From positions 1 to 25,122 of the forward strand of contig WOZJ01000069.1 in assembly GCA_011620345.1 (NCBI GenBank): a stretch of DNA of 25,122 nucleotides, given 5' to 3'. The translations under genes and the position numbers were made by a program. Under the pieces are notes generated by a model. It was not told the origin of the DNA, ran no database searches, and saw only the letters and a program-made list of their open reading frames with translations. Numbering within the stretch: position 1 is the first letter of the stretch; every line of letters starts with the position of its first letter. Below are positions 6,691-15,476 of this stretch, one piece after another. The stretch comes from Nitrospirota bacterium (lineage in GTDB: Bacteria > UBA2233).

Positions 6691-7830
6691 GTGGAATTCG
6701 AAACCACCGCGCTGCACGCGGGCGAAAGGCCCGAAAAGCTCTACGGGGCAATTTCTGTCCCCATTTACCAAACCTCGACGTTCGAGTTCGAGGACATCGG
6801 AAAAACCAGGGGGTTCGACTACACCCGCTCGGGCAACCCGACGAGAAAGGCGCTCGAGGATACGCTCGCCGCGCTCGAGGGGGGCAGCTTTGCAGTTGCG
6901 TTCGCAAGCGGAATGGCGGCCGAATCCACGCTCATGCACCTGCTCGCCCCGGGCGATCGTATCCTTGCCCAGAAAGACCTCTACGGCGGCTCCTACAGGC
7001 TGCTTGCCGCCATCCTTAAGCCATGGGGGATCGAGACGGACTTTGTCGATTTCTACAACTTGGGTGATGTTGAGCGCACCGTATCGCCTAACACCCGGAT
7101 GGTCTGGATAGAAAGCATATCCAACCCGCTGCTTGGCGTCCCCGATATTCCAGGGATCGTCCAAATTGCCAAAGATCACGGCCTCCTTAGCGTAGTCGAC
7201 AACACGTTCGCCTCTCCTGTCTTCTGCAACCCGCTCGAGCTGGGGGCGGATATCGTCGTCCATTCGACGACAAAGTACATCAACGGCCACTCGGATGTTA
7301 TCGGTGGAGCCATCGTTACAAAAGATCCCCGCCTGGCCGAGCGCATAGGCTATTTCGCCAACGCGCTCGGGACAACGCAGGCCCCTTTCGATAGCTGGCT
7401 TGTCTTGAGGGGGTTGGACACGCTTTGGCTTCGGATGCGTTGTCATGAGGCCAACGCTCTTCAAGCGGCCCGTTTCCTTGAGACGCACCCTGCGGTGGAG
7501 CGAGTCTACTATCCGGGGCTCGAGACCCACACGAGCCATGCGCAGGCCAAACGCCTGCTAAAAGGGTTTGGAGGCGTCGTTTCGTTCGTCGCAAAATGCG
7601 GACAAGAGGGCGCATTCCGCTTCCTAAGACAAATTCGCCTTATCAAGCTGGCCGAATCCTTGGGCGGAACGCACTCACTCGCGCAACACCCAGCCACGAT
7701 GAGCCATGCGACCATGCCCCAAGACGTGCGTAGGGCGGCCGGGATCGAAGAGGGCCTTGTAAGGCTCTCTATCGGGCTCGAGAACCCCAAAGACCTGCTC
7801 GCCGACCTTCAGGAAGCGCTTAAGGCTTAA
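6691..7830 (+). CDS. metB: Cystathionine gamma-synthase/lyase family PLP enzyme
   Basis: A 379-residue member of the Cys/Met-metabolism PLP family. Hallmarks are the Y-T-R-S-G-N-P-T segment near residue 47 for cofactor phosphate binding, the A-S-G-M-A-A loop, D-N-T-F-A-S, and H-S-T-T-K195-Y-I-N-G-H-S-D where K195 forms the Schiff base. The C-terminal E-S-L-G-G-T-H-S-L motif is also present. Family members make or break cystathionine, release methanethiol from methionine, or sulfhydrylate acyl-homoserines. The sequence alone does not decide among these, and the symbol is a best guess. It starts with GTG behind a strong AAGGAGG. It has its own promoter overlapped by an operator-like repeat, so it is probably regulated by sulfur-amino-acid supply or another metabolite. 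Glutamate dehydrogenase lies 84 bases downstream and may be co-transcribed. Confidence 0.88.
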   Translation: MEFETTALHAGERPEKLYGAISVPIYQTSTFEFEDIGKTRGFDYTRSGNPTRKALEDTLAALEGGSFAVAFASGMAAESTLMHLLAPGDRILAQKDLYGGSYRLLAAILKPWGIETDFVDFYNLGDVERTVSPNTRMVWIESISNPLLGVPDIPGIVQIAKDHGLLSVVDNTFASPVFCNPLELGADIVVHSTTKYINGHSDVIGGAIVTKDPRLAERIGYFANALGTTQAPFDSWLVLRGLDTLWLRMRCHEANALQAARFLETHPAVERVYYPGLETHTSHAQAKRLLKGFGGVVSFVAKCGQEGAFRFLRQIRLIKLAESLGGTHSLAQHPATMSHATMPQDVRRAAGIEEGLVRLSIGLENPKDLLADLQEALKA

Positions 7831-7914
7831 GACCAACGTCGAACTTGACGTAGGCGCCCCTTTTGATCATGCTGAAGGTCAAGGAGCACGAAAAGAGAAC
7901 CAAAAAGGACCCCT

Positions 7915-9159
7915 ATGGCGGAGACATTGTTTGCGCAGGCCATTGAACAGTTCGAGCGGGCGAGCGTCTGCCTCGATGTAAGGCCCTCGACACTTGCAAC
8001 TCTTAAGCGGCCAAAACGTGAGCTCACCGTGAATTTTCCCGTCGAGATGGACGACGGCTCCGTCAGGGTCTTTACGGGCTACAGGGTACACCACAACGCC
8101 ACGCTCGGCCCCACAAAGGGCGGCATTCGGTACCACCCAGGAGTCGACCTAGACGAGGTACGAGCACTTGCCATGTGGATGACCTGGAAATGCTCGCTCG
8201 TCGGTATCCCGTTCGGCGGGGCCAAGGGAGGGGTGACCGTCGACCCTCTAGCCCTGTCCCTCAAAGAACTTGAGAACCTAACGCGCAGGTTTACGACCGA
8301 GATCAGCATAATGATCAACCCGGAGGGCGACATCCCCGCACCGGACTTGGGCACAGGCCCAAGAGAAATGGCTTGGATGATGGATACCTATTCCATGCAT
8401 AAGGGGTACTCGGTACACGCGATCGTCACGGGCAAGCCTGTTTTGCTTGGCGGTTCGCTCGGAAGGGACGAGGCGGCAGGGCGTGGCGCGGGGATCACCG
8501 CACTCGAGGCGCTAGCGCTCCTTGGCATCGCCCCCCAAAGCGCAAGGGCAGTCATCCAAGGCTTTGGCAACGTGGGGCAGGGCGCGGCAAAGTTCCTGGA
8601 GGGTTCCGGCTTAAGGCTTGTTGGCGTGAGCGACGTGACGGGCGGGCTCTGCAACCCAGACGGAATCCGCTTTGAAGAGCTGATGGAGCACGTCAAGGTT
8701 CACGGCGCTCTCAAAGGGTTCCCCAAGGCCGAGGCCGTCTCGAACGCGGAGCTTTTGGAACTCGAGTGCGAGGTGCTTTTGCCTTGCGCCGTCGCCCGCC
8801 AGGTCACGGAAGAGAACGCCCATAGGATCCGCGCAAAAGTGCTCGCCGAGGGCGGCAACGGGCCGACAACGCCGGAGGGTGAGAGGATTCTTTTGGAGAA
8901 GGGCGTATTTATCGTGCCCGACATCCTGTGCAATGCGGGTGGCGTGATCGTCTCGTATTTTGAATGGGTTCAAGACCTCCAGTCGTTTTTCTGGAGCGAG
9001 GACGAAGTCAACCGAAGGCTCAAGGACATCATCGTTTGTGCGTTCCATTCCGTGCTCGCAAAGGCCAAAGAAAAAGGCATCGACAACCGGACGGCCGCAC
9101 AGGCGTTGGGAATCGAACGCGTGGCCAGGGCGATCGAACTTAGAGGCATCTATCCCTAA
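7915..9159 (+). CDS. gdhA: Glu/Leu/Phe/Val dehydrogenase (glutamate dehydrogenase)
   Basis: A 414-residue NAD(P)-dependent amino-acid dehydrogenase, the usual length for hexameric glutamate dehydrogenases of class I-small type. Motifs are G-P-T-K68-G-G-I-R-Y-H-P for substrate binding, P-F-G-G-A-K104-G-G with the catalytic lysine, and the Rossmann loop G216-F-G-N-V-G221. It interconverts glutamate with 2-oxoglutarate and ammonia, using NAD(H) or NADP(H); the cofactor is not certain from sequence. AAGGA at 7905-7909 supports the ATG. The stop is only four bases before the nitrilase-family gene, suggesting a coupled pair in which the neighbour may release ammonia. In an anaerobe with IorAB it could also deaminate amino acids or recycle 2-oxoglutarate for transaminases. 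Confidence 0.92.
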   Translation: MAETLFAQAIEQFERASVCLDVRPSTLATLKRPKRELTVNFPVEMDDGSVRVFTGYRVHHNATLGPTKGGIRYHPGVDLDEVRALAMWMTWKCSLVGIPFGGAKGGVTVDPLALSLKELENLTRRFTTEISIMINPEGDIPAPDLGTGPREMAWMMDTYSMHKGYSVHAIVTGKPVLLGGSLGRDEAAGRGAGITALEALALLGIAPQSARAVIQGFGNVGQGAAKFLEGSGLRLVGVSDVTGGLCNPDGIRFEELMEHVKVHGALKGFPKAEAVSNAELLELECEVLLPCAVARQVTEENAHRIRAKVLAEGGNGPTTPEGERILLEKGVFIVPDILCNAGGVIVSYFEWVQDLQSFFWSEDEVNRRLKDIIVCAFHSVLAKAKEKGIDNRTAAQALGIERVARAIELRGIYP

Positions 9160-9163
9160 AGTC

Positions 9164-10051
9164 ATGAGACCACCCATTAGCCTCCAAACCTCTTTTTGGC
9201 CCTACGCCGTCCTGCTGGGAGCGCTCGCATGGTTTTGGATGTCGCTGGCGCCGAATGCCATAGCCCTCCACTACAAAGACTCGCTTTGCATCGCAACGAC
9301 GGCTTTTAGCGCGGAGCCATACGACAAAGACGCCAACCTTCAAAAAATAGAGGCCTTCATGGCTCAGGCCAAAGATCAAGGCGCGGAATTCGTCTTGTTC
9401 CCTGAAATGGCGCTCGTTGGATACGGCTCGGACAAGGCACGCAACCGAGAGTTGGCCGAGACCATCCCTGGGCCTTCGACAGGTCGGCTCGGCAATCTCG
9501 CGGCCAGGTTGAACCTCTGGGTAGTCGTCGGGATGCCAGAGCACGACCCCGGTACGGGTAAGCTCTACGATGCGGCCGCCATCATCCCGCCATCAGGCGG
9601 GGCCTTCGGCTTCCGCAAGCTCCATACGGTCTCGAGAGAGCCGCTTTGGGCAAGCGAAGGGGACACCCCCATGGTTTTTGAAACCCCCTGGGGCCCCATG
9701 GGTATCGCCGTCTGCCAGGACAACTACCTCTACCCGGAGGTTGTCCGATACAGCGCCCAACACGGGGCTCGGGTCCACCTTAGCCCTACGGCCTACTCCG
9801 GCCACGTTTTGATCGACTCTCAGGCAATCGACAACTTTTACCGCACGCTCTACTTCAACATTTTGGCTTCCTGGTCGAAGGCCAACCGTATCTTTTTGGT
9901 GAGCGCAAACGAGACTAGCGGGAATTTCATCGGAGAGAGCGCGATCATTGGCCCAGGCCGCTTTGGATGGCCGAAAATTTATGCGGGGCCGTCGGGCAAG
10001 GAAGAGGGCGTTTTCACGGCCTGCCTCGATCTGCGCTTGAGTGGCCGTTAA
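9164..10051 (+). CDS. Probably exported nitrilase-superfamily amidohydrolase
   Basis: A 295-residue carbon-nitrogen hydrolase with the complete catalytic triad: E81 in F-P-E-M-A-L, K152 in F-R-K-L-H and C184 in A-V-C-Q-D-N-Y. Such enzymes hydrolyse amides, carbamoyl compounds or nitriles, usually releasing ammonia. Residues about 10-35 are strongly hydrophobic and end in A-I-A, so the chosen start gives a signal peptide or membrane anchor, which is uncommon in this mostly cytoplasmic superfamily. A later ATG near 9239 would remove this segment but has no ribosome binding site. The gene begins four bases after glutamate dehydrogenase and so is probably translated from the same message. The substrate cannot be inferred. 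Confidence 0.85.
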   Translation: MRPPISLQTSFWPYAVLLGALAWFWMSLAPNAIALHYKDSLCIATTAFSAEPYDKDANLQKIEAFMAQAKDQGAEFVLFPEMALVGYGSDKARNRELAETIPGPSTGRLGNLAARLNLWVVVGMPEHDPGTGKLYDAAAIIPPSGGAFGFRKLHTVSREPLWASEGDTPMVFETPWGPMGIAVCQDNYLYPEVVRYSAQHGARVHLSPTAYSGHVLIDSQAIDNFYRTLYFNILASWSKANRIFLVSANETSGNFIGESAIIGPGRFGWPKIYAGPSGKEEGVFTACLDLRLSGR

Positions 10052-10115
10052 GCTATTCAGGCCAAACTCAAGCTAGACCAAACCCTGCGATTGTGTTAAG
10101 GTGGGACTTTTTACG

Positions 10116-10136
10116 GGCCTTCTGAAAGCCTTTTTT
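10116..10136 (+). terminator. Intrinsic terminator after the nitrilase gene
   Basis: GGCCTT (10116-10121) and AAAGCC (10125-10130) form a short hairpin with one mismatch and loop CTG, followed at once by six T (10131-10136). It lies 65 bases after the nitrilase stop and 18 bases before the next start. It therefore separates the gdh unit from the glycoside hydrolase unit or attenuates read-through. Confidence 0.5.
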
Positions 10137-10153
10137 GAGAAAAGAGGTTGACC

Positions 10154-12334
10154 GTGCGAGCACATGCAAGGGCTGGCCTCACCCTGTTGGCCATTTCTAT
10201 GGTTGGCGCATTCCAAACTCAAGAAGCGCTCGGTATGCTTTCAATCAACCGCTCTCAGTCCCCCCAAGCCCTCGAAGAAACGCCACCCTTGAGCCACGGA
10301 GCGATGGCGGAGCGCTTTTTCGATGTTACCGGCAGGCGCATGTTTTTTGCAGGACGGGAAGACGGCTCGGGCGAGGTCTGGAGCCCGCCTTTCCAGATGC
10401 TGGCCGAGCTTGTTCCTCTGTACGGCAATACCGCCAACGTTGTCCCGTTAACCTACCGTATCGCCCAGCACGCCAGCGCCATAGAGCTTGCCACGCCAAA
10501 CGGCGATTTGCGCTTAACCTACGTAGCCCATCCCACAGAACCTGCCCTGCTCGTCAAGATCGAGGCGGAGGGCGGGGTGGAAGAGTTTAGCTTTCGGGTA
10601 AGCTCCAAAATCCGGCCCAACTGGCCGCTCTCTTCCGCCAATCTTGCCCCTGTGAGCAGGAGCTCTGCGCGCGTCGGCAGCTTCGAGGCGGTAACGTTCG
10701 ATAGACAAGGAGAACAACGGGTCATCGTCGGAGGGATCGGCGTGACCGGCACGAATCTCGGCGCGGAGGGGCCCTCATACGTTCAGGTACACATCGAGCC
10801 AAAAAAGCCTGCATACTTGGTCGTAGCCGGGATAGGGGCAAGCGACGCAGAGAACCTTTTTTTGCGCATCCTAAGCAACCCAGAGGCCACCATCATTGAA
10901 GCCGAGGAAGAAGCCCGAAGGACGTTTCGCGGGTTTCCCAAGATCGAAATTTTCCCCAAGACCTCCGTAAACACCTATATCGAACAGGCGATCGCATGGT
11001 CGATGATGGCAACCGACAGGCTCTACTTCGAAACGCCCGGGGTCGGCAATGGCTACGTGGCCGGAATAAACGTTTCCGGCTCGACGACGGGTGCAGACTT
11101 CATCCCTTTCGACAACGGCAGGCCCGGCTTTGCCTGGTACTTCGGGCGGGACTACCTCTGGATGAGCCTCTCTTTGTCGCTAACGAACCAATGGGAAAAA
11201 TCAAAAGAGAACTTCCGCCTGCTTGCGCGTTACCAGGACGATTCTGGCAAGATCATGCACGAACTTCCCACCTCCGTCGAGCTGCTTGGTCTGGATCGAT
11301 GGAAGAGCGATTTTCCCTACTTCCTGGCCGCCGCGGACTCGACACCGCTGTACATTGTAGCGCTCAAGCGTTACCTTGATTGCTCGGGGGACGTCGAATT
11401 CCTCCAAGAGCTTTGGCCCTCGATCGAAAAAGCGTTCCGATGGCTTGTGACTACCGACTACGACGGAGACGGCCTGATCGATAACTTTGAGGGCCACGGC
11501 TGGGTCGAGGGGGGACCGTTGGCGTACAACCAGATCGCCAAAGGGCATACTACCTTTTATTTGGCCGGAATTTACGTTCAATGCCTACAGGATATGGCAT
11601 CCATGGCAGGGCTGTTCAGCAACCCAGACCTCCAAAAAATGGCCCAAGACAGGTTGCCCAAGGCGCTCGCCGCGCTTGAAGCCTACTGGAACCCTCTAGG
11701 ATTCTACAACGACAGAAAGCTTGCGACGGGAGGCTACAGCGCCGAAAAGACGATCGCGCCCAGCGTTCCCATTTTGTTCGGCCTTTGCATGCAAGAAAAG
11801 GCGATCGCCAACCTGGGCGTGATGAACGACCCAAAAATCCTCACCCCATGGGGGGCGCGATACATCGCAAGCGACGAGCCCGCCTACGACCCAACGCTCT
11901 ACCACTCGGGCAACGTTTGGCCGTTGTTCACGGGATGGCTCACGCTCGCAAACTACAAATCAAGGCTCGAGAACGCGGGCTTCGCGGCGTTCATGACGAA
12001 CGTCCAGCACACCTACTCGAACACGCTTGGGCTTGTCGGAGAAGTATACCGGGGAGACAGGTTTGTCGAGGTAGGCACGCCGCACCAGGGCTGGAGCGAA
12101 ACGGCCGTTACCCAAGGGTTTTTGGAGGGCATGCTCGGCCTCAAAATAGACGCGCTTCAAAACCAAGCCACGCTTTCCCCCCTACTGCCCGACTCGATCG
12201 AAACGGTGCACGTTTCCAATATCAGGGTCGGACCTGGCCGGCTCGATGTGCAAATATCCAGACAGAAGGACGGGACCTACCGTTTGCTAAACCAAAGCCA
12301 AGGGGTTTATGTCCGCTTGGTACAGCAGCAATAA
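10154..12334 (+). CDS. Exported glucan-debranching-like glycoside hydrolase
   Basis: A protein of about 726 residues. An N-terminal hydrophobic stretch (about residues 6-24) reads as a signal peptide. A beta-rich region to about 260 resembles the N-terminal domain of amylo-alpha-1,6-glucosidase-type proteins. The remainder is an (alpha/alpha)6 barrel with D-R-W-K-S-D-F-P-Y, Y-H584-S-G-N-V-W-P and P-H644-Q-G-W-S-E649, typical of glycogen-debranching and related trehalase-like hydrolases. A Y436-D-G-D-G-L-I-D443 loop matches the EF-hand calcium-binding pattern D-x-D-G-D-G-x-I-D. Exact specificity is unknown; the family includes enzymes acting on alpha-glucans and disaccharides. I prefer GTG 10154, six bases after AGAGG, over TTG 10148, which abuts it. 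Transketolase begins seven bases after the stop. Confidence 0.8.
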   Translation: MRAHARAGLTLLAISMVGAFQTQEALGMLSINRSQSPQALEETPPLSHGAMAERFFDVTGRRMFFAGREDGSGEVWSPPFQMLAELVPLYGNTANVVPLTYRIAQHASAIELATPNGDLRLTYVAHPTEPALLVKIEAEGGVEEFSFRVSSKIRPNWPLSSANLAPVSRSSARVGSFEAVTFDRQGEQRVIVGGIGVTGTNLGAEGPSYVQVHIEPKKPAYLVVAGIGASDAENLFLRILSNPEATIIEAEEEARRTFRGFPKIEIFPKTSVNTYIEQAIAWSMMATDRLYFETPGVGNGYVAGINVSGSTTGADFIPFDNGRPGFAWYFGRDYLWMSLSLSLTNQWEKSKENFRLLARYQDDSGKIMHELPTSVELLGLDRWKSDFPYFLAAADSTPLYIVALKRYLDCSGDVEFLQELWPSIEKAFRWLVTTDYDGDGLIDNFEGHGWVEGGPLAYNQIAKGHTTFYLAGIYVQCLQDMASMAGLFSNPDLQKMAQDRLPKALAALEAYWNPLGFYNDRKLATGGYSAEKTIAPSVPILFGLCMQEKAIANLGVMNDPKILTPWGARYIASDEPAYDPTLYHSGNVWPLFTGWLTLANYKSRLENAGFAAFMTNVQHTYSNTLGLVGEVYRGDRFVEVGTPHQGWSETAVTQGFLEGMLGLKIDALQNQATLSPLLPDSIETVHVSNIRVGPGRLDVQISRQKDGTYRLLNQSQGVYVRLVQQQ

Positions 12335-12341
12335 AAGAGCC

Positions 12342-14387
12342 ATGAAAACAAAAGATTCCCTCGCGAATTTGAACACGGAATCGGCAAAGCAGACGCTAAC
12401 CGTCAACACGATCCGGGCGCTCGGCATCGATGCGATCGAGCGGGCTCAATCGGGGCATCCTGGCATCGTACTAGGGGCTGCCGTAATCGGACACACTATC
12501 TTTCACCGGTTCCTTAAATTCAACCCCGTCAACCCTTCCTGGCCCGACCGGGACAGGTTTGTCCTGTCGGCGGGCCACGGCTCGATGCTGCTCTACGCCC
12601 TCCTTCATCTTACGGGGTACGACGTGAGCCTCGATGACCTAAAGGCCTTTCGGCAGTTCGGCAGCAAAACGCCTGGACACCCGGAGTACGGCCTGACCCC
12701 TGGAGTCGAGACGACCACGGGGCCTTTGGGCCAGGGGTTTGCCAACGCCGTCGGGATGGCGATCGCAGAGCGCTACCTAGGGGCTCTGTTCAACGCGCCC
12801 GGGTTCCCGCTGGTTGACCACCGGACGTACGTGCTGGCCGGGGACGGAGACATCATGGAAGGCGTCTGCTACGAGGCGGCGGCACTCGCCGGCCATTTAG
12901 GCCTGGGCAAGCTTACCGTCGTCTACGACGCCAACGATGTCACGATCGAGGGGGCTTTATCCATTTCGAGCTCGACGGACGTGGCGGGCATGTTCCGGGC
13001 GCTCGGCTGGAGCGTTTGCCATGCCGACGGGCTTGACAGCGCCTCCCTCATCAACGCGCTCAACGAGGCCACGGCCCAAACCGAGCGGCCGACGCTTGTG
13101 ATTGCAAAAACCCGCATAGGGTTTGGAAGTCCGAGCAAGGAAGGAAAGGCCTCCTCGCACGGCTCGCCCCTTGGGGCGGAAGAGGCCATAAAAACCAAGG
13201 CAGCGCTCGGCTACCCCTCCGAAGGGGCGTTCTTCGTGCCGGAAACCATCAAGGCACAGGCACTGCTTTTCAAAGAACGTGGCGAAAAGCTTGAAAGGGA
13301 TTGGCAAGACCTGTTCGATCGCTACCAGCAAGCCTTTCCAAAGAAGGCCGGGCTCTTTAAAGAGCTTGTTGAAGGACGCTTGCCGGAGGACGCCTTGAAG
13401 AACATCCCAACATTCTACCCGGAGGCAGGGCGGCTCTCTACGAGGGAAGCCTCGGGCAGGGTGCTGAACGCCCTCGCCAAGCACCTGCCCACGCTAATCG
13501 GCGGGGCGGCCGATCTTGCGCCTTCCTCGATGACCTACATGGAAGGGATGGGCGATTTTCAGAAGGAAAACCCATCTGGACGCAACATCCGGTTTGGTGT
13601 ACGCGAGCATGCCATGGGGGGCATTTTAAACGGCCTTGCGCTTCATGGAGGCATTTTTCCTTTCGGCGGCACGTTCCTTGTGTTTTCCGATTATATGCGC
13701 CCTGCCGTGCGTTTGGCCGCGCTCATGCGCCTGTCGGTCATTTACCCCTTCAGTCATGATAGCTTCCATGTGGGTGAGGATGGCCCCACCCATCAGCCCA
13801 TCGAGCACATCGCGAGCCTAAGGCTCATTCCAGGGTTGAGAGTCATTCGGCCCGCCGATGCCAACGAAACCGCCCGGGCGTGGAGTTGGGCGCTTCGCCA
13901 CAGAGAAGGGCCTGTAGCATTGATCCTTTCTAGACAAAAACTTCCCATCCTGAAAGAGACACTCAAGGACCCACAAGAAGGACTTGAAAGAGGGGGTTAT
14001 GCCCTCTTAGACTCGGAGGACGATGCACCCCGAATAATCCTTGTAGCAACGGGGTCGGAAGTCCACCTGGCGATGCTCGCCCACCTGGCCCTCAAGGAGG
14101 AGGGAGTGGCCTCTAGAGTTGTTAGCATGCCTTGCCTCGAGCTTTTTCTGGCCCAGCCCAAGGACTACCAAGAAAACGTGCTCCCTAGTACCATAAAGAA
14201 ACGGATCGTCATCGAGGCGGGTGTGACGAGCGGATGGCCCAAGGTAGCCACGGATGAAGGGGTTTGCCTCACGCTCGATCGCTTCGGGGTTTCAGGAAAC
14301 GCAGCCGACATCGCCAAATCGTTCGGGTTTTCCTTGGAGCGCGTGCTTCAAGAAGCTAGGCGACTGCTCAACCAGACTAGCCGTTGA
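12342..14387 (+). CDS. tkt: Transketolase
   Basis: A 681-residue full-length transketolase. Visible signatures are S-G-H-P-G near residue 37, S-A-G-H-G-S, the thiamine diphosphate motif G167-D-G-D-I-M-E-G174, and G-V-R-E422-H with the catalytic glutamate that activates the cofactor. The C-terminal part has the usual pyrimidine-binding and third domains. It moves two-carbon units between sugar phosphates in the pentose phosphate pathway. ATG 12342 is chosen over an upstream in-frame TTG because it avoids overlap with the hydrolase gene and matches the usual N-terminus. The ribosome binding site is weak (AAAGAG), which fits translational coupling to the gene seven bases upstream. Its end overlaps the convergent SDR gene by 11 bases. 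Confidence 0.95.
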   Translation: MKTKDSLANLNTESAKQTLTVNTIRALGIDAIERAQSGHPGIVLGAAVIGHTIFHRFLKFNPVNPSWPDRDRFVLSAGHGSMLLYALLHLTGYDVSLDDLKAFRQFGSKTPGHPEYGLTPGVETTTGPLGQGFANAVGMAIAERYLGALFNAPGFPLVDHRTYVLAGDGDIMEGVCYEAAALAGHLGLGKLTVVYDANDVTIEGALSISSSTDVAGMFRALGWSVCHADGLDSASLINALNEATAQTERPTLVIAKTRIGFGSPSKEGKASSHGSPLGAEEAIKTKAALGYPSEGAFFVPETIKAQALLFKERGEKLERDWQDLFDRYQQAFPKKAGLFKELVEGRLPEDALKNIPTFYPEAGRLSTREASGRVLNALAKHLPTLIGGAADLAPSSMTYMEGMGDFQKENPSGRNIRFGVREHAMGGILNGLALHGGIFPFGGTFLVFSDYMRPAVRLAALMRLSVIYPFSHDSFHVGEDGPTHQPIEHIASLRLIPGLRVIRPADANETARAWSWALRHREGPVALILSRQKLPILKETLKDPQEGLERGGYALLDSEDDAPRIILVATGSEVHLAMLAHLALKEEGVASRVVSMPCLELFLAQPKDYQENVLPSTIKKRIVIEAGVTSGWPKVATDEGVCLTLDRFGVSGNAADIAKSFGFSLERVLQEARRLLNQTSR

Positions 14388-15237
14388 CGACTTGTCCTCC
14401 GTTGGGGTGGAGAACCTGCCCCGAGATGTATGAGGCGTCGGAAGAAGCAAGGAAAACGTAACACGGAGCCACTTCATCGGGCTGCCCGGCACGTCCAAGG
14501 GGGGTTGACTTCCCGAACCTCTCGACCATTTCCGGGGTAAAGCTGTCTTGTGCGGGGATGAGGGGGGTCCATATCGGCCCAGGGGCCACGGCGTTGACCC
14601 GAATCCCCCTAGGGGCCAGCTGAAGGGACAAGGATCGGGTGAAGGCAACTATAGCCCCTTTGGTTGAAGAATAGTCCAAGAGTAAGGGGTGGCCGGAATA
14701 GGCCGTCACGGAGGCCGTGTTGATCACGGAGCTGCCAGGGCCCAAGTGCTTCAAAGCGGCACGGGTCAGGTAGAACTGGGAGAAGATGTTCGTGCGGAAA
14801 GTCCTTTCGATTTGCTCGTCTTCGATGTCCTCGAGGCGCTCCCTGACATGCTGCTCCCCGGCGTTGTTCACCAGGATATCCAGCCCCCCAAAATGCTGAA
14901 CCGTTTCTTCGATCACACGCTCACAAAATGGTCGGGATCCGACATCACCCGCAAAAAGCAGGCCTCTTCTTCCCGATGCCGAAATATGCCCTAAAGTCTC
15001 GCGGGCATCCTCGGTTTCGTCGAGGTAGACGACGGCGACATCGGCTCCCTCCAGAGCGAACATGATAGCCACGGCCCTACCGATTCCGCTATCCCCACCC
15101 GTCACGATGGCTCGCTTCCCTAAAAGCTTTCCTGCAGGCTTGTAGCCCAATGCCTCGCCTTGGGGCTTCGGGGTCATTTCCTTTTGAACGCCTGGCTGCT
15201 TATCTTGTCCTTGAGGGGGAAAGGATTCCCTATCCAT
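14377..15237 (-). CDS. SDR oxidoreductase, YdaD/YghA-type
   Basis: A 286-residue short-chain dehydrogenase of the extended-N-terminus type often called glucose/ribitol dehydrogenase-like. The cofactor loop is T46-G-G-D-S-G-I-G53, followed by N124-N-A-G127. The catalytic tetrad is N150, S176, Y189 and K193 (Y-S-S-T-K). A polar proline/glutamine-rich N-terminus of about 35 residues precedes the Rossmann fold, as in general-stress SDRs of Bacillus and their relatives. It reduces or oxidises a carbonyl/alcohol with NAD(P)(H); the substrate is not known. It begins three bases after the stop of the YdaT-like gene, with AGGGGA upstream of its ATG, so the two form an operon. Its last 11 bases overlap the convergent transketolase gene. 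Confidence 0.9.
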   Translation of the reverse strand: MDRESFPPQGQDKQPGVQKEMTPKPQGEALGYKPAGKLLGKRAIVTGGDSGIGRAVAIMFALEGADVAVVYLDETEDARETLGHISASGRRGLLFAGDVGSRPFCERVIEETVQHFGGLDILVNNAGEQHVRERLEDIEDEQIERTFRTNIFSQFYLTRAALKHLGPGSSVINTASVTAYSGHPLLLDYSSTKGAIVAFTRSLSLQLAPRGIRVNAVAPGPIWTPLIPAQDSFTPEMVERFGKSTPLGRAGQPDEVAPCYVFLASSDASYISGQVLHPNGGQVVNG

Positions 15238-15240
15238 GGC

Positions 15241-15435
15241 TCAAGTCCCCTTTTTTCGCACTTGCTTGTCCCTGTTTTCCGCCCACTCCTTGCCCTGAGC
15301 GGTCGCGATGGCGATAGCCCTCTCTTCGGGATAACCCTCTTCGAGCAGGGCATTTCCGATTTCGATCATTTTTTTTCGAACTGGGGCCGTAAAATTTTTC
15401 CATGAAACGGGGTAATCGTGCTCATTCCAAGGCAT
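15241..15435 (-). CDS. Small YdaT-like stress protein
   Basis: A 64-residue protein opening M-P-W-N-E-H-D-Y-P and continuing with V-R-K-K-M-I-E-I-G-N-A-L-L-E-E-G-Y and E-R-A-I-A-I-A-T-A. This matches the N-terminal domain of Bacillus subtilis YdaT, remembered as a general-stress protein. The longer YdaT also carries a C-terminal domain of the DUF2188 type, which is absent here. The molecular function is unknown. A strong AAGGAGG precedes the ATG. It is the first gene of a two-gene minus-strand operon with the SDR gene; in Bacillus a similar SDR (YdaD) belongs to the same class of stress genes. Confidence 0.75.
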   Translation of the reverse strand: MPWNEHDYPVSWKNFTAPVRKKMIEIGNALLEEGYPEERAIAIATAQGKEWAENRDKQVRKKGT

Positions 15436-15476
15436 AACCCCCTCCTTGGCTTGTAGGGTAGGATGATTTTTCTTTT

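Noticed and set aside
7836-7851. ACGTC/GACGT inverted repeat after the metB-like gene as a terminator
   Set aside because: The stem is only five pairs with no adjacent T-run, so read-through into gdhA is more likely.
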